DNA from: Pseudomonas arsenicoxydans
GTDB lineage: Bacteria > Pseudomonadota > Gammaproteobacteria > Pseudomonadales > Pseudomonadaceae
DNA length: 64,000 bases
Assembly (NCBI RefSeq): GCF_900103875.1
Contig: NZ_LT629705.1
Coordinates: 2,799,001 to 2,863,000 of the forward strand
Direction of reading: 5' to 3'
Shown here: piece by piece, positions 1 through 9,333 of the stretch
How the letters are laid out: every line of letters starts with the position of its first letter
Numbering within the stretch: position 1 is the stretch's first letter
The notes under the pieces: model-generated
The model's input: only the letters and a program-made list of their open reading frames with translations
What the model was told of the DNA's origin: nothing
Database searches by the model: none
Translations under genes and position numbers: made by a program

Positions 1-244
1 CGTCCAGTTGCTCGCGCTCAGGCTGGTTGGCTTCGCTTTTAAGCATTTGACTCCAGGCCTCGATTCTTCCTTGGGCAGCGCCGAGCGGGCCGTAGCGCTT
101 TTCGGCTGTCTGCAGAATCTGTGAAATCTCCCAGTTGGCCCAGACACTGCCCAGTCCAGTCAGTAGAAAACCCGCCAGCAGCAGCCATCCGCCGAGCCGA
201 AATCGGAGCGCTGGCCATCCTGGACTACGCCGGCGACTGGACAT
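1..244 (-). CDS. LapG-like periplasmic transglutaminase-like cysteine protease, 5' part only
   Basis: The gene starts at an ATG at 244 and runs off the left edge, giving about 81 codons. An in-frame TAA lies 51 nt upstream of that ATG, so no longer start is likely. The first ~35 residues are Arg-rich and then hydrophobic (LGGWLLLAGFLLTG), a signal peptide or anchor. Next comes WEISQILQTAEKRYGPLGAA and a downstream RIEAW motif, the usual opening of the bacterial transglutaminase-like cysteine peptidase (BTLCP) family to which LapG belongs. LapG cleaves large surface adhesins in the periplasm and is held back by the c-di-GMP receptor LapD. The catalytic Cys-His-Asp would lie outside the window, and no lapD or adhesin gene is visible here, so the exact role is inferred from the N-terminus alone. 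Confidence 0.7.
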   Translation of the reverse strand, partial: MSSRRRSPGWPALRFRLGGWLLLAGFLLTGLGSVWANWEISQILQTAEKRYGPLGAAQGRIEAWSQMLKSEANQPEREQLD

Positions 245-336
245 GTCTGGCTGCTGCTCGGGTGCAGATGACTGAAGTCTAGGCGCAGTTCTTTAAAAGG
301 GTGGGGTGATCGTCGGGTCAGTCCGCGGATCAGGGC

Positions 337-732
337 TCAGGATTTGCGCAGGGTTTTCTGTTTGAGGATGTAGATCGTCACCAGCACCGCGCTGGTCAGC
401 ATGAATCCACGGGCCCACGGCAGTGGTACCAGATAGCAGGAAAACAGGATGCTCACCCACATCAGCCCGATGGCGTAGACCTTGCCCTTGAGCGGGATGC
501 CGTTGCCGTCGAGGTAGTCGCGAATCCACGGGCCAAGCTGCGGATGCTCGACCAGCCACTGGTAAAAGCGTGGCGAACTTCGAGCGAAGCAGGCGGCCGC
601 CAGCAGCAGGAACGGGGTGGTGGGCAACACCGGCAGGAAAATCCCGATCACCCCCAGCGCTACGCTCAGCCAGCCGATGGCCAGCAGCACGTAACGCAAC
701 ATCAGGGAGCGGTTGCCTATGGGTTTGTCCAT
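337..732 (-). CDS. DUF454 (YbaN-type) small inner-membrane protein
   Basis: The 131-residue protein has two hydrophobic regions, about residues 12–45 (ending FLPVLPTTPFLLLAAACFA) and 85–120, with the PVLPTTPFLLLAA and CFARSSPRF segments that mark the DUF454/YbaN family. The molecular function of this family is unknown. I chose the ATG at 732; a TTG two codons upstream is possible but the ATG has AAGG about 8 nt before it. The start lies 10 nt after the stop of the UPF0149 gene, so the two are probably co-transcribed. Confidence 0.85.
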   Translation of the reverse strand: MDKPIGNRSLMLRYVLLAIGWLSVALGVIGIFLPVLPTTPFLLLAAACFARSSPRFYQWLVEHPQLGPWIRDYLDGNGIPLKGKVYAIGLMWVSILFSCYLVPLPWARGFMLTSAVLVTIYILKQKTLRKS

Positions 733-742
733 AGGCAAAACC

Positions 743-1330
743 TTAGTGGTGACGTGGCTTGAGGATCGCCGGTTTTTCGTCTGGCGCCTGGCACAGCAGG
801 TACAGGGCGGTCAGCGCTTCCGGGATCTGCACGATCATGTCGTCCATCAGGTTGGCGTCTTTGGCGATGTCTTCGAACTCAGGCTGTTCGTCGAACAGAC
901 CCGAACCGACCATGATCGGCAGCAGCATTTCGCTGACTTCGTCTTCGGCGGTTTCGAACCAGGCCGCTTCGCGCAGGAACACGCCTTCCATGAAGCCGAT
1001 GCACCAGCCGCGCAGGTCGGAATCGTCCGGCTCCTCGCCCAGGTCCAGCTCACACGGCAGCTCGAATTCTTCATCGGAGGCCAGTTGGCGAGCGATGTGC
1101 GCCTTGAGCGCGAGCAGGGTGGATTCGATGGCTTCACGCTCGGTGTCGTCGGCGTAATGCGGCTCTTCGGCGAAAAGGGCGTCGATCCATTCACGATCCG
1201 GCACCACTTCGGAGCAGATCGACAGCGCGGTGAGGTAGCCGTGGGCGGCCACATAGTCCAGCGCCTCGTCATGCAGTTCGTCGGCGTCGAGGAAGACTTG
1301 CAAACGGGTTAGTTGCTCAGCGAAGGACAT
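743..1330 (-). CDS. UPF0149 / YecA-YgfB family protein
   Basis: A 195-residue, strongly acidic protein with the features of the UPF0149 (YecA/YgfB) family: helical N-terminal half, the GWCIGFMEGVFL segment in the middle, and a final stretch about choosing 'EALTALYLLCQ'. YgfB-type proteins in Pseudomonas are small cytosolic regulators or adaptors; a specific role cannot be assigned from sequence. The frame stays open upstream to 1477, but that part crosses a REP palindrome and reads like non-coding DNA, so the ATG at 1330 (MSFAEQLTRLQ) is taken. DUF454 follows 10 nt downstream. Confidence 0.85.
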   Translation of the reverse strand: MSFAEQLTRLQVFLDADELHDEALDYVAAHGYLTALSICSEVVPDREWIDALFAEEPHYADDTEREAIESTLLALKAHIARQLASDEEFELPCELDLGEEPDDSDLRGWCIGFMEGVFLREAAWFETAEDEVSEMLLPIMVGSGLFDEQPEFEDIAKDANLMDDMIVQIPEALTALYLLCQAPDEKPAILKPRHH

Positions 1331-1430
1331 TAAAGGGCTACCTTGGGAATTAACAGATGCGGGAATTCTAGGCCTTCTTGAGCACACAGGCCAGCCGCGC
1401 GGCATATTTGCACCCCGGAACACCACAATC

Positions 1431-1523
1431 CCTGTGGGAGCGGGCTTGCCCGCGATGGGCCGGTACATCCAATACATCTATCGCCAGACACGCCGCCATC
1501 GCGGGCAAGCCCGCTCCCACAGG
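1431..1523. repeat. REP pair (inverted), family A
   Basis: Two head-to-head copies of a palindromic unit with core GGGAGCGGGCTTGCCCGCGA sit at 1431–1458 and 1496–1523 in opposite orientation. The same unit recurs at about 21.6, 23.4 and 27.1 kb. This is the usual arrangement of intergenic REP doublets in fluorescent pseudomonads. The remaining intergenic DNA (1331–1430 and 1524–1730) holds no gene; a TATACT hexamer near 1588 could be the -10 of a recQ promoter, but no convincing -35 accompanies it. Confidence 0.9.
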
Positions 1524-1730
1524 TTTTGCGGTGTATTGACGTAGGTGTGTCTTCTCAGCGGCACCCTTTGAGGAGGAGGCCTCGGGTATACTCGCGCGTT
1601 TTGTGATGCCCTGCTGGCGTCGCGGCTGAAATGTGAAGCGTCATGCAACGCGCACTTACGATTTGTCGGTGCAGCTTTCGTGGTTCTGAACCAGCCTTGC
1701 AGGGATGTTTCGGTGATTTTTGGAGTTTTT

Positions 1731-3857
1731 ATGCTCGAGCAGGCTCAACGCGTCCTCAAGGACATCTTCGGCTACGACAGTTTCCGTGGCCGTCAGGGTG
1801 CAATCATTGAGCGCGTGGCCAGTGGCGGCGACGCCTTGGTGCTGATGCCTACCGGTGGCGGCAAATCCCTGTGTTTCCAGGTGCCCGCACTGCTGCGCGA
1901 AGGTCTGGCCGTGGTGGTGTCGCCGCTGATTGCGCTGATGGACGATCAGGTCGCCACCCTCGAAGAACTGGGTGTCGCCGCCGCTGCACTGAACTCAACG
2001 CTCAGTGCCGAGCAGCAGCGCGACCTCGCTGCGCGGATCAAACGCGGCGAAGTGAAGATGCTGTATCTGGCGCCCGAACGACTGGTCCAGCCTCGGATGC
2101 TGGCCTTCCTGCAAAGTCTTGAAATTGCCCTGTTCGCCATCGACGAAGCGCACTGTGTGTCCCAATGGGGCCACGATTTCCGTCGCGAATACCTGCAACT
2201 GGGCCAGTTGGCGGAGTTGTTCCCCAACGTCCCGCGCATAGCCCTGACGGCCACTGCGGACAAACGCACCCGTGAAGAAATCGTCGACCGACTGCATCTG
2301 CACAATGCCGAGCGCTTTTTGTCGAGCTTTGACCGTCCCAACATTTTCTACCGCATCGTGCCCAAGGAGCAGCCGCGCAAGCAGTTGCTGGCGTTCCTCG
2401 CCGAGCGCCGCAGCGATGCCGGCATCGTCTATTGCCTGTCGCGCAAGAAAGTCGACGAAGTGGCGGTGTTTCTCAGTGAGCAAGGCTTCCCGGCGCTGCC
2501 GTACCACGCCGGGTTGCCCAACGACACCCGCGCCCATCACCAGAAGCGCTTCCTCAACGAGGAGGGCCTGATCATGGTCGCCACCGTGGCGTTCGGCATG
2601 GGCATCGACAAGCCTAACGTGCGTTTTGTCGCTCACCTCGACTTGCCGAAATCCCTTGAGGCGTACTACCAGGAAACCGGTCGCGGCGGCCGTGATGGCC
2701 TGCCGGCGGATGCCTGGATGGCCTACGGCCTGCAAGACGTGGTGATGCTCAAGCAGATGCTGCAAAACTCCGAAGGCGATGAGCGTCACAAGCGTCTGGA
2801 GCAGCACAAGCTCGACGCCATGCTCTCGCTGTGCGAAGAAACCCGCTGCCGTCGCCAGACCCTGCTGGCCTACTTCGACGAAGACATGCCAGAGCCTTGC
2901 GGTCATTGCGATAACTGCGTCGACGGCGTGCAGACCTGGGACGCCACCGAGCCGGCCCGTCAGGCGCTTTCGGCGATCTACCGCACCGGCCAGCGTTATG
3001 GCGTCGGCCATCTGGTGGATGTGTTGCTGGGCAAGGACAACGAAAAGGTCCGCAGCTTCGGTCATCAACATCTGTCGGTTTATGGTGTCGGCAAAGCGAT
3101 GGGCGAGAGCGAATGGCGCTCCCTGTTCCGTCAGCTGGTGGCCCGTGGTCTGGCCGATATCGACCTTGAAGGCTACGGCGGCCTGCGCCTGAGCGATACC
3201 TGCCGACCGCTGCTCAAGGGCGAAGTGACCCTGGAATTGCGCCGCGACCTGAAACCGCAAACCACCGCCAAAAGCAGCAAGAGCCAGGCGAGCCAACTGG
3301 TGCGCGGCGAAGAGCGCGAACAGTGGGAAGCCTTGCGCGCCCTGCGTCGCAAGCTTGCCGAAGAACATGGTGTACCGCCCTACGTCATCTTCCCCGACTC
3401 GACCTTGCTGGAAATGCTCCGCAGCCAGCCGACCTCGCTGGCGGAAATGGCCACGGTCAGCGGCGTCGGCGCGCGCAAGCTGGAGCGTTACGGCGATGCC
3501 TTCCTCGAAGTGTTGGGTGGGCAGGTCGAGGCGCCGAAAGTGGTGGCCGACGTACGCCACGAGCTGATCACCCTGGCCCGGGCCGGCATGACACCGCTAC
3601 AAATTGCCGGTCAGCTGCAATGTTCGGAAAAGAATGTCTACACCATGCTCGCCGAGGCCATCGGCAAACAGCAGTTATCGCTGGAACAGGCGCTGGATCT
3701 GCCGGAAGAATTGATGGGCGAAGTCCAGGACGCATTCCTCGACGGCGAAGGCGAGTTGCCGCCGGTTTCGGAGATCGCCGCGTTGTTTGCGGGGAGAGTG
3801 CCGGAAGGGGTTTTGTACTGCGTACGGGCGGCGCTGCAATCTGAATTTGAGGTTTAA
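1731..3857 (+). CDS. recQ: ATP-dependent DNA helicase RecQ
   Basis: The 708-residue protein is a complete RecQ helicase, a 3'-5' DNA unwinding enzyme of recombination and replication-fork repair. Visible motifs are the N-terminal RecQ zero motif (FRGRQ, residues 18–22), Walker A PTGGGKS (K45), DEAH (138–141), motif [12 protein letters not shown], the zinc-binding region with cysteines between about 380 and 410 (CGHCDNC), an HRDC domain about 535–610, and a C-terminal helix-turn-helix extension seen in many RecQs. The frame is open 17 codons further upstream, but MLEQAQRVL is the normal family start and GGAG precedes this ATG. Confidence 0.97.
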   Translation: MLEQAQRVLKDIFGYDSFRGRQGAIIERVASGGDALVLMPTGGGKSLCFQVPALLREGLAVVVSPLIALMDDQVATLEELGVAAAALNSTLSAEQQRDLAARIKRGEVKMLYLAPERLVQPRMLAFLQSLEIALFAIDEAHCVSQWGHDFRREYLQLGQLAELFPNVPRIALTATADKRTREEIVDRLHLHNAERFLSSFDRPNIFYRIVPKEQPRKQLLAFLAERRSDAGIVYCLSRKKVDEVAVFLSEQGFPALPYHAGLPNDTRAHHQKRFLNEEGLIMVATVAFGMGIDKPNVRFVAHLDLPKSLEAYYQETGRGGRDGLPADAWMAYGLQDVVMLKQMLQNSEGDERHKRLEQHKLDAMLSLCEETRCRRQTLLAYFDEDMPEPCGHCDNCVDGVQTWDATEPARQALSAIYRTGQRYGVGHLVDVLLGKDNEKVRSFGHQHLSVYGVGKAMGESEWRSLFRQLVARGLADIDLEGYGGLRLSDTCRPLLKGEVTLELRRDLKPQTTAKSSKSQASQLVRGEEREQWEALRALRRKLAEEHGVPPYVIFPDSTLLEMLRSQPTSLAEMATVSGVGARKLERYGDAFLEVLGGQVEAPKVVADVRHELITLARAGMTPLQIAGQLQCSEKNVYTMLAEAIGKQQLSLEQALDLPEELMGEVQDAFLDGEGELPPVSEIAALFAGRVPEGVLYCVRAALQSEFEV

Positions 3858-3930
3858 GTGACCTGCCGGGGTGGTTTAACGATTCACTACAGGCCAGTCC
3901 TTGCCTCAAGCCAATGGTCATGCTTAGCTG

Positions 3931-3943
3931 ACTAATAATTAGT
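3931..3943. promoter_or_regulatory. Perfect palindrome, probable MarR-family operator
   Basis: ACTAATAATTAGT is a perfect 6-1-6 palindrome 34 nt before the start of the MarR gene. AT-rich palindromes of this size in their own promoters are typical MarR/SlyA operators, so autoregulation is the simplest reading. This is inference from position and symmetry only. Confidence 0.5.
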
Positions 3944-3976
3944 TTTTCTCTATTTCAGTCTGATCATGAGTGTTTT

Positions 3977-4411
3977 ATGCCGTTAACCGATCAACACCGT
4001 TTTGGCATGCAACTGGCCCAGATGTCGCGTGGCTGGCGTGCCGAACTGGACCGCCGTCTGGCAGGCCTCGGATTGTCCCAGGCTCGCTGGCTGGTGCTGC
4101 TGCACCTGGCGCGTTTCGAGGAAGCGCCGACCCAACGTGAACTGGCGCAAAGCGTCGGCGTCGAAGGGCCGACCCTGGCCCGGTTGCTTGATAGCCTGGA
4201 AAGTCAGGGACTGGTCCAGCGCCAATCGGTGCTGGAAGACCGTCGGGCGAAGAAAATCGTCCTGTGCTCCCCGGCCCGACCCCTGATCGAACAAATTGAA
4301 ACCATTGCCAATCAGTTGCGCCACGAACTGTTCGAAGGCGTGGATGAAGCGGACTTGAAGATCTGCATGCGCGTTCACGGGCACATTCTGGCGAACCTGG
4401 AAAAATCTTGA
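3977..4411 (+). CDS. MarR-family transcriptional regulator
   Basis: The 144-residue protein has the MarR winged-helix layout: dimerisation helix at the N-terminus, recognition region TQRELAQSVGVEGPTLARLL (about residues 52–71), the wing segment SVLEDRRAKKIVL (about 84–96), and a C-terminal dimer helix. The wing motif D-R-R-x-K is typical. MarR proteins are small dimers that release DNA on binding phenolic or oxidant ligands; the ligand here is unknown. It lies between recQ and the FimV-like gene, an order I associate with this Pseudomonas neighbourhood, and a perfect palindrome upstream suggests self-repression. Confidence 0.93.
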   Translation: MPLTDQHRFGMQLAQMSRGWRAELDRRLAGLGLSQARWLVLLHLARFEEAPTQRELAQSVGVEGPTLARLLDSLESQGLVQRQSVLEDRRAKKIVLCSPARPLIEQIETIANQLRHELFEGVDEADLKICMRVHGHILANLEKS

Positions 4412-4533
4412 GGCATAACCGCGTGTCAGCTTTTTGAGATACCCCGTTGAGCGGACTATAAAGAACTACTAGGCAATATCGTGTTCGTACCGGATGTGCG
4501 AACACGTACAGGTTGGTTCTGGTTATCTAAGGG

Positions 4534-6321
4534 ATGCACATGCTCGAGAGTTGGCACGTTGTTTTGCGGTGTTGCGCCAGGCTGCTTCTGGTCGGTGGTG
4601 CTGTCACTTACTCGGCATTGGCCCCTGCGCTGGGACTGGGCGAGATCACCCTTCATTCCGCGTTGAATCAGCCGTTGCGTGCCGACATTGCCTTGGTGGA
4701 TATCGGCAGTCTGGAGGAGGGCGAGCTCTCCGTCAGCCTGGCGACGGCGGATGAGTTCAGCCGCGCCGGCGTCGATCGGGTGTTCTTCCTCAACGACCTG
4801 AAGTTCACACCGGTGCTGCGGGGCAACCGCAGCTTCATCCGGGTGACCTCCAACAAACCGGTCAATGAACCCTTCCTGAATTTCCTGGTGCAGCTCAATC
4901 AGCCCAACGGACGTTTGCTGCGCGAGTACACGGTACTGATCGATCCGCCGGGTTCACCCGGGATTGTGCCGGCCGATGACGAACCGCTCGCCAGCCAGCC
5001 AAACTCTCCCTTCCCGAGTGTCAAACCGGCCACTGCGTCAGCACCAGCGGCGAAGAAGTCCGCGACGGCGCCCAAGGTCGATCCACTTGTCTCGCCCCCT
5101 GTGAGCGATCCCGTTGCCGAACAACTGGCCGCCAGCATTTTGCAAAACCAGCAACTGCAAAAGACCGTCGATGAGTTGAGCGCGAAGCTCAAGGTTCAGG
5201 ACGAACAGGCCGCTGGCCAGAAAAAACAGGTATCCGAACTGCAAACCCAACTGGCGGAGATCAAGCAGGCACCGCCTGTAACGCCAGTCGCGGCAGCGCC
5301 TGCTGCCCCGGTCGTTGTTCAAGAGGCCGACAGCCAGTGGCCGCTGATCATCGGCTTGCTGGGGTTGATAGCGTTGGTGTTGCTGGGGCTGTTTGTTCGC
5401 CGCCGACAACAGCGCGCTCAGGTACTGGCGCCGGATCCAGCCGTTTTGCCGTCACGCCACGAGCCGTTGCTCGATCGGGCCGCAGCTGCGGTGGAAAAGG
5501 CTCCAACGCCCGCAGTGCCCCCCGAACACCATGAGGAAACGACGACGGGTGATGTGCTGGAAGGCGTTGGCATCTACCTGGCTTATGGCCGTTATTCCGA
5601 AGCAGCCGGTTTGTTGCGAGACGCCTTGGCCAAGCAACCACAGCGCACGGAGCTGGCAGTGCAACTGCTGGAAGTTCTCGGCAAACAAGGTGATGTTCGC
5701 GCCTATGAGGCGCAGGAAAACAGCTTGCGCGACGCCGGGTTCGACCTGCAAACACTTCAGGACATTCGCGCCCGGTATCCGAAACTGAGCGCGATGCCGG
5801 TGCCCGTGCCGGTAGCTGCGGCGGCGACAAACATCGTTGCGGTGAAACCCGAAAGCGCGCCCGCCGACGAATTCCAGTTGAACCTGGATGACCTGTCGAT
5901 GGATGCGAATTGGGATCTGGTCAGCCCCTTCGAAACGACCAAACCTGCCAATGCACCGCCCAAGGCAGCTGAGCCTGCGTTCGCTTCAAACCTGCACGTA
6001 TTGCCCGATGTGTTCGAGATGCCCGACGAGATCACCCTGGACGAACCCGAATCCGAACTCGAATGGGGGCCCGAACCAGACTCACAGTCTCTGGGTGACG
6101 ACTTTCTCGACGCGTTCAGCGACAGCGGGCAATCGCTTGCGCTTGAACCCCTCGACCTTGAACCGGCCAGGCCGACCAGCGCTGGCAAGCTGGAACAAGC
6201 CCAGAACTGCATCGACGACGGTGATCTGGACAGCGCCATCGAACTGCTCAACGAGTTGTTGAAAGAAGGGGATGAGCCGCTCAAGCAGACCGCCCGGAGT
6301 CTGTTGGCCGGAATCCGCTGA
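4534..6321 (+). CDS. FimV-like peptidoglycan-associated hub protein
   Basis: The 595-residue protein has an N-terminal signal-like segment (about residues 8–33), then the FimV N-terminal motif (LGEITLHSALNQPLRADIAL and FVRV-type SFIRVTSNKPVNEPFLNFLV), a Pro/Ala linker, a coiled coil (about 190–240), one membrane helix (about 270–287, LIIGLLGLIALVLLGLFV), TPR-like helices at about 340–415, a long acidic region and a C-terminal FimV domain with paired helices (ELLNELLKEGDEPLKQTA). FimV proteins organise polar structures and support type IV pilus and c-di-GMP/cAMP signalling. It is shorter than classical FimV (about 900 residues), so this is a paralogue. GGG lies 8 nt before the ATG. Confidence 0.85.
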   Translation: MHMLESWHVVLRCCARLLLVGGAVTYSALAPALGLGEITLHSALNQPLRADIALVDIGSLEEGELSVSLATADEFSRAGVDRVFFLNDLKFTPVLRGNRSFIRVTSNKPVNEPFLNFLVQLNQPNGRLLREYTVLIDPPGSPGIVPADDEPLASQPNSPFPSVKPATASAPAAKKSATAPKVDPLVSPPVSDPVAEQLAASILQNQQLQKTVDELSAKLKVQDEQAAGQKKQVSELQTQLAEIKQAPPVTPVAAAPAAPVVVQEADSQWPLIIGLLGLIALVLLGLFVRRRQQRAQVLAPDPAVLPSRHEPLLDRAAAAVEKAPTPAVPPEHHEETTTGDVLEGVGIYLAYGRYSEAAGLLRDALAKQPQRTELAVQLLEVLGKQGDVRAYEAQENSLRDAGFDLQTLQDIRARYPKLSAMPVPVPVAAAATNIVAVKPESAPADEFQLNLDDLSMDANWDLVSPFETTKPANAPPKAAEPAFASNLHVLPDVFEMPDEITLDEPESELEWGPEPDSQSLGDDFLDAFSDSGQSLALEPLDLEPARPTSAGKLEQAQNCIDDGDLDSAIELLNELLKEGDEPLKQTARSLLAGIR

Positions 6322-6366
6322 GCCACTACACTGGCGGCGCACTCAGGTTCAGGAATTCGGCCCATC

Positions 6367-6654
6367 ATGACCACGCAAAAACCGGAAATCGTCATCACCT
6401 ACTGCACGCAATGCCAATGGCTGTTGCGCGCAGCCTGGTTGGCGCAAGAACTGCTCAGCACCTTCGGTGACGACCTGGGCAAGGTCTCGCTGGTGCCTGG
6501 CACTGGCGGTGTCTTCCACATTTTCTGTGACGAGGTGCAGCTCTGGGAGCGCAAGGCTGATGGTGGTTTCCCGGAAGCCAAGGTGCTCAAGCAGCGGGTC
6601 CGCGATCAGATCGATCCTGACCGCGACCTGGGCCACAACGACCGGACTCAGTGA
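6367..6654 (+). CDS. SelT/SelW/SelH-type (Rdx family) redox protein
   Basis: A 95-residue thioredoxin-like protein with the CxxC pair at C13–C16 (YCTQC) directly after the first strand, and the conserved GTGGVFHIFCDEVQLW segment in the middle. This is the Rdx family, in which bacterial members carry Cys instead of selenocysteine. Electron partner and substrate are unknown. Its 3' end overlaps the convergent EamA transporter gene by 7 nt. Confidence 0.88.
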   Translation: MTTQKPEIVITYCTQCQWLLRAAWLAQELLSTFGDDLGKVSLVPGTGGVFHIFCDEVQLWERKADGGFPEAKVLKQRVRDQIDPDRDLGHNDRTQ

Positions 6655-7541
6655 GAGGCGGCCTCGGCCGCCACGGTTTTTTTGCTGGAACCGCCCGACA
6701 ACCTGCTGGAAACCACAATTGCGACGATGATTAACGCACCGCCGATCAGCATGCGCAGCGTCGGGTTTTCATCGAACAACAGCCATGCCACGGTGATCCC
6801 GTAGACCGGCTCCAGGGCGAACACCACGGCGGCGGTGCGCGCCTTGATGACTGCCAGGCTGGCGACGAACAAACTGTGGGCAACCCCGGTGCAGAACACG
6901 CCGAGCAGACCGATCCACAGCCAGTCGATAGCACGCACCTCGCTCAATTGCGGCGCTGCCACTGGCAGCAGGCACAGCGCGACCACCACGTTCTGACACA
7001 GCGCGGCCTGCACCGCCGGGATTCGCCCGGAGCTGGCGCGGTTGGTCAGCGACAGCAGGGCGAACAGCAAGCCTGAACCGACTGCCCAGAGCAGGCCTAC
7101 GGTGGCACCACTTGCCAGATCGAAGTCAGGCGTGACCAGCACCAGCCCGACACTCACCAGCACGACCAAGAGGATTTCATTGGCGCGAATCCGCTCACGG
7201 AAAATCAGCCCTTCGAGGATCACGGTAAACGCCGGGAAGCTGGCGAAACCCAGGGTCGCAATCGCCACGCCCGCCACTTTCACCGCAATGAAAAAACTCA
7301 CCCAATGCCCTGCCAGCAGCAAGCCGCTGAGCAGCAGGCGTCGCCAGTCCAGCGCTTCGAGTTTCTGCCAACGCGTGTTGCTGGCGAACCGTGCGAAGAA
7401 TGCCAAGGCCAGTACGGCAAAAGCGGCCCGACCAAAAACGATGACCGCGGGGGAGGCGGCAGCGAGTTTGCCGAACACACCAGTCAGGCCAAACATCAGT
7501 GCGCCGATATGCAGGGCGCCGAGGGCGGTACGGGGAGTCAT
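6648..7541 (-). CDS. EamA/DMT-family membrane transporter
   Basis: The 297-residue protein shows about ten hydrophobic helices in two similar halves, the layout of EamA drug/metabolite transporters (RhaT/PecM type). Conserved small-residue motifs such as GRAAFAVLAL in helix 2, and FALEPVYGITVAWLLFDE with GGALIIVAIV in the last helices, mark each half. Substrate cannot be predicted. It lies 74 nt downstream of an AraC-family regulator on the same strand, so it may be its target and share its transcript. Confidence 0.9.
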   Translation of the reverse strand: MTPRTALGALHIGALMFGLTGVFGKLAAASPAVIVFGRAAFAVLALAFFARFASNTRWQKLEALDWRRLLLSGLLLAGHWVSFFIAVKVAGVAIATLGFASFPAFTVILEGLIFRERIRANEILLVVLVSVGLVLVTPDFDLASGATVGLLWAVGSGLLFALLSLTNRASSGRIPAVQAALCQNVVVALCLLPVAAPQLSEVRAIDWLWIGLLGVFCTGVAHSLFVASLAVIKARTAAVVFALEPVYGITVAWLLFDENPTLRMLIGGALIIVAIVVSSRLSGGSSKKTVAAEAASH

Positions 7542-7615
7542 TGCAATCCTTGAAATTGAACCGGGCCAACAGTCCTACATTGAACCGTGTGAAGCGGGTT
7601 ATGTCTGTCGGCAAA

Positions 7616-8380
7616 CTATCGACTTTTGTCGCCAGCCTCGCGGCGCAGTTTACCCGGCGTCGCACCGAACTCGCGCAACACCGCCGCAGCGAATGCGCTC
7701 TGGGAACTGTAACCGACCCGACTGGCAATTTCGCCGACAGGCAACGGCGAGTCACGCAGCAATCCCACCGCTATATGCAGTCGTCGACTGCGAATGTAAT
7801 CCATCGGCGTCTGCCCGCATTCCGTGACAAACCGTGCGTGCAACCGAGCGCTCGACAAACCGGCGATGCGCGCCAGATCGGCGACCTGCAGCGGATAAGC
7901 CGCGTACTGATCGATGTGCGCATTCAGCGCGGCATACGGCAAGCGTCGACCGCCCACGACGTCAGGCTTGGCGTTGTTGAGGCTGGCCAGCAACAGCACC
8001 GCGCCTTGCTGGGCAATCAACGGATCACTGACCTGACTGGCCGCAAGCCAACTCACCAACTGGCTTTGCCCGGCGTCCAACGGCAGGCGACCGGCATTGT
8101 CGAGCAGGCGTCGACTGGCCTCGGCGTGATCGCCCAGAGACTGCGAAATCCATTGGTCGCTCGGCACATCCAGCACCAGGCAGCGACTGCCATTGCTGCT
8201 GCCGCAGGCGTGATGGAAGCCGGACGGCACCACCACGAAACTCTGTTGCACCACCTGACTGCCACGCCCGCCGACTTCGAAGTCCAGCGCGCCCGAGAGC
8301 CCGAAGACCAGTTGTGCGTGGTCGTGGCTGTGGACGATCAGGTCTTCGGTGTACTGGCGGAGCGTGAGGATCGGTCTCAT
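7616..8380 (-). CDS. AraC-family transcriptional regulator
   Basis: A 254-residue regulator with an N-terminal cupin-like sensor (VHSHDHAQLVFGLSG, with the usual His pair) and a C-terminal double helix-turn-helix (LQVADLARIAGLSSARLHARF, here interrupted, then VGEIASRVGYSSQSAFAAAVLREFGATPGKLR). I prefer the ATG at 8380 because GGGAG lies 9 nt before it; an ATG six codons upstream has no such site. It probably controls the adjacent EamA transporter gene, a common pairing in which the regulator senses the transported compound. The effector is unknown. Confidence 0.92.
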   Translation of the reverse strand: MRPILTLRQYTEDLIVHSHDHAQLVFGLSGALDFEVGGRGSQVVQQSFVVVPSGFHHACGSSNGSRCLVLDVPSDQWISQSLGDHAEASRRLLDNAGRLPLDAGQSQLVSWLAASQVSDPLIAQQGAVLLLASLNNAKPDVVGGRRLPYAALNAHIDQYAAYPLQVADLARIAGLSSARLHARFVTECGQTPMDYIRSRRLHIAVGLLRDSPLPVGEIASRVGYSSQSAFAAAVLREFGATPGKLRREAGDKSR

Positions 8381-8509
8381 CGCAGGTCTCCCGGGCAAGA
8401 TGCGGCCAGTCTACACCGCCCGGGTGCTGTCACAGGACTGACTCGCCACTGTCATGGGCCATTAACCCGACCGGCGCAAGCTTGCCAAAATCTGTCCTGA
8501 GGGTTACCC

Positions 8510-9325
8510 ATGACCAGCGCCGAGCTCGCCAAACCCAGCCGTAAGCAACGTGTGCGGACCTTGTGGATTTCCGATGTGCACCTGGGCACCCGGGATTGCC
8601 AGGCCGAACACCTGTCGCAGTTTCTCAAGGGCTATCACGCGGACAAGATTTACCTGGTCGGCGACATTATCGACGGCTGGAAACTGCGCAGCGGCATGTA
8701 CTGGCCACAGGCGCACACCAATGTGATCCGCCGGCTGCTGACCATGAGCAAGCGGGGCACCGAGGTGATCTACGTCACCGGTAACCACGACGAATTCCTG
8801 CGCCGTTATTCGAAGCTGATGCTGGGTAACATCCAACTGGTGGACGAGGCGGTGCATGTGACCGCCGATGGCCGCCATCTGCTGGTGATCCACGGCGATC
8901 AGTTTGACGTCATCACCCGTTATCACCGCTGGCTGGCCTTTCTTGGCGACTCGGCCTACGAATTCACCCTGACCCTCAACCGCTGGCTGAATCACTGGCG
9001 CGCCCGTTATGGCTATGGCTACTGGTCGTTGTCGGCCTACCTCAAGCACAAGGTGAAAACGGCGGTCAGCTTCATCAGCGATTTTGAAGAGGCCATTGCC
9101 CACGAATGCGTGAAGCGCGAATTGCACGGTGTGGTGTGCGGGCACATTCACCATGCCGAGATCCGCAAGGTCGGCGAGGTGGACTACCTCAATTGCGGGG
9201 ATTGGGTGGAGTCGTGTACGGCGTTGATCGAGCATTGGGACGGGTCGATCGAGTTGTATCGGTTGGCGGATGCGCAGGCGCGGGAGGCTGAATTGAAAGC
9301 TATCAAAGTCGCAGAGCCGGCGTGA
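8510..9325 (+). CDS. UDP-2,3-diacylglucosamine diphosphatase-like metallophosphoesterase
   Basis: The 271-residue protein carries every calcineurin-like metallophosphoesterase motif: SDVHLG (D22, H24), GDIIDGW (D52), GNHD (N92, H93), HGDQFD (H128) and GHIHH. The overall pattern is that of the LpxH-like group often annotated as UDP-2,3-diacylglucosamine diphosphatase, the lipid A step that releases UMP. Pseudomonads also have a canonical LpxH, so this may be a paralogue acting on a related pyrophosphate. The insertion with KHKVKTAVSFISDFEEA after the fourth motif matches the family. It ends just before a large palindromic repeat shared with the convergent HD-domain gene. Confidence 0.88.
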   Translation: MTSAELAKPSRKQRVRTLWISDVHLGTRDCQAEHLSQFLKGYHADKIYLVGDIIDGWKLRSGMYWPQAHTNVIRRLLTMSKRGTEVIYVTGNHDEFLRRYSKLMLGNIQLVDEAVHVTADGRHLLVIHGDQFDVITRYHRWLAFLGDSAYEFTLTLNRWLNHWRARYGYGYWSLSAYLKHKVKTAVSFISDFEEAIAHECVKRELHGVVCGHIHHAEIRKVGEVDYLNCGDWVESCTALIEHWDGSIELYRLADAQAREAELKAIKVAEPA

Positions 9326-9333
9326 ACAGCAAC

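Noticed and set aside
1431..1523. Repeated palindromes considered as a CRISPR array
   Set aside because: Only paired, inverted units scattered between genes, with no regular spacers and no cas genes; they are REP doublets.
1995..3560. 521-codon open frame on the minus strand opposite recQ
   Set aside because: Lies wholly antisense to a well-conserved helicase, has His/Gln/Arg-rich low-complexity composition, and shows no ribosome site or family match; typical shadow frame in GC-rich DNA.
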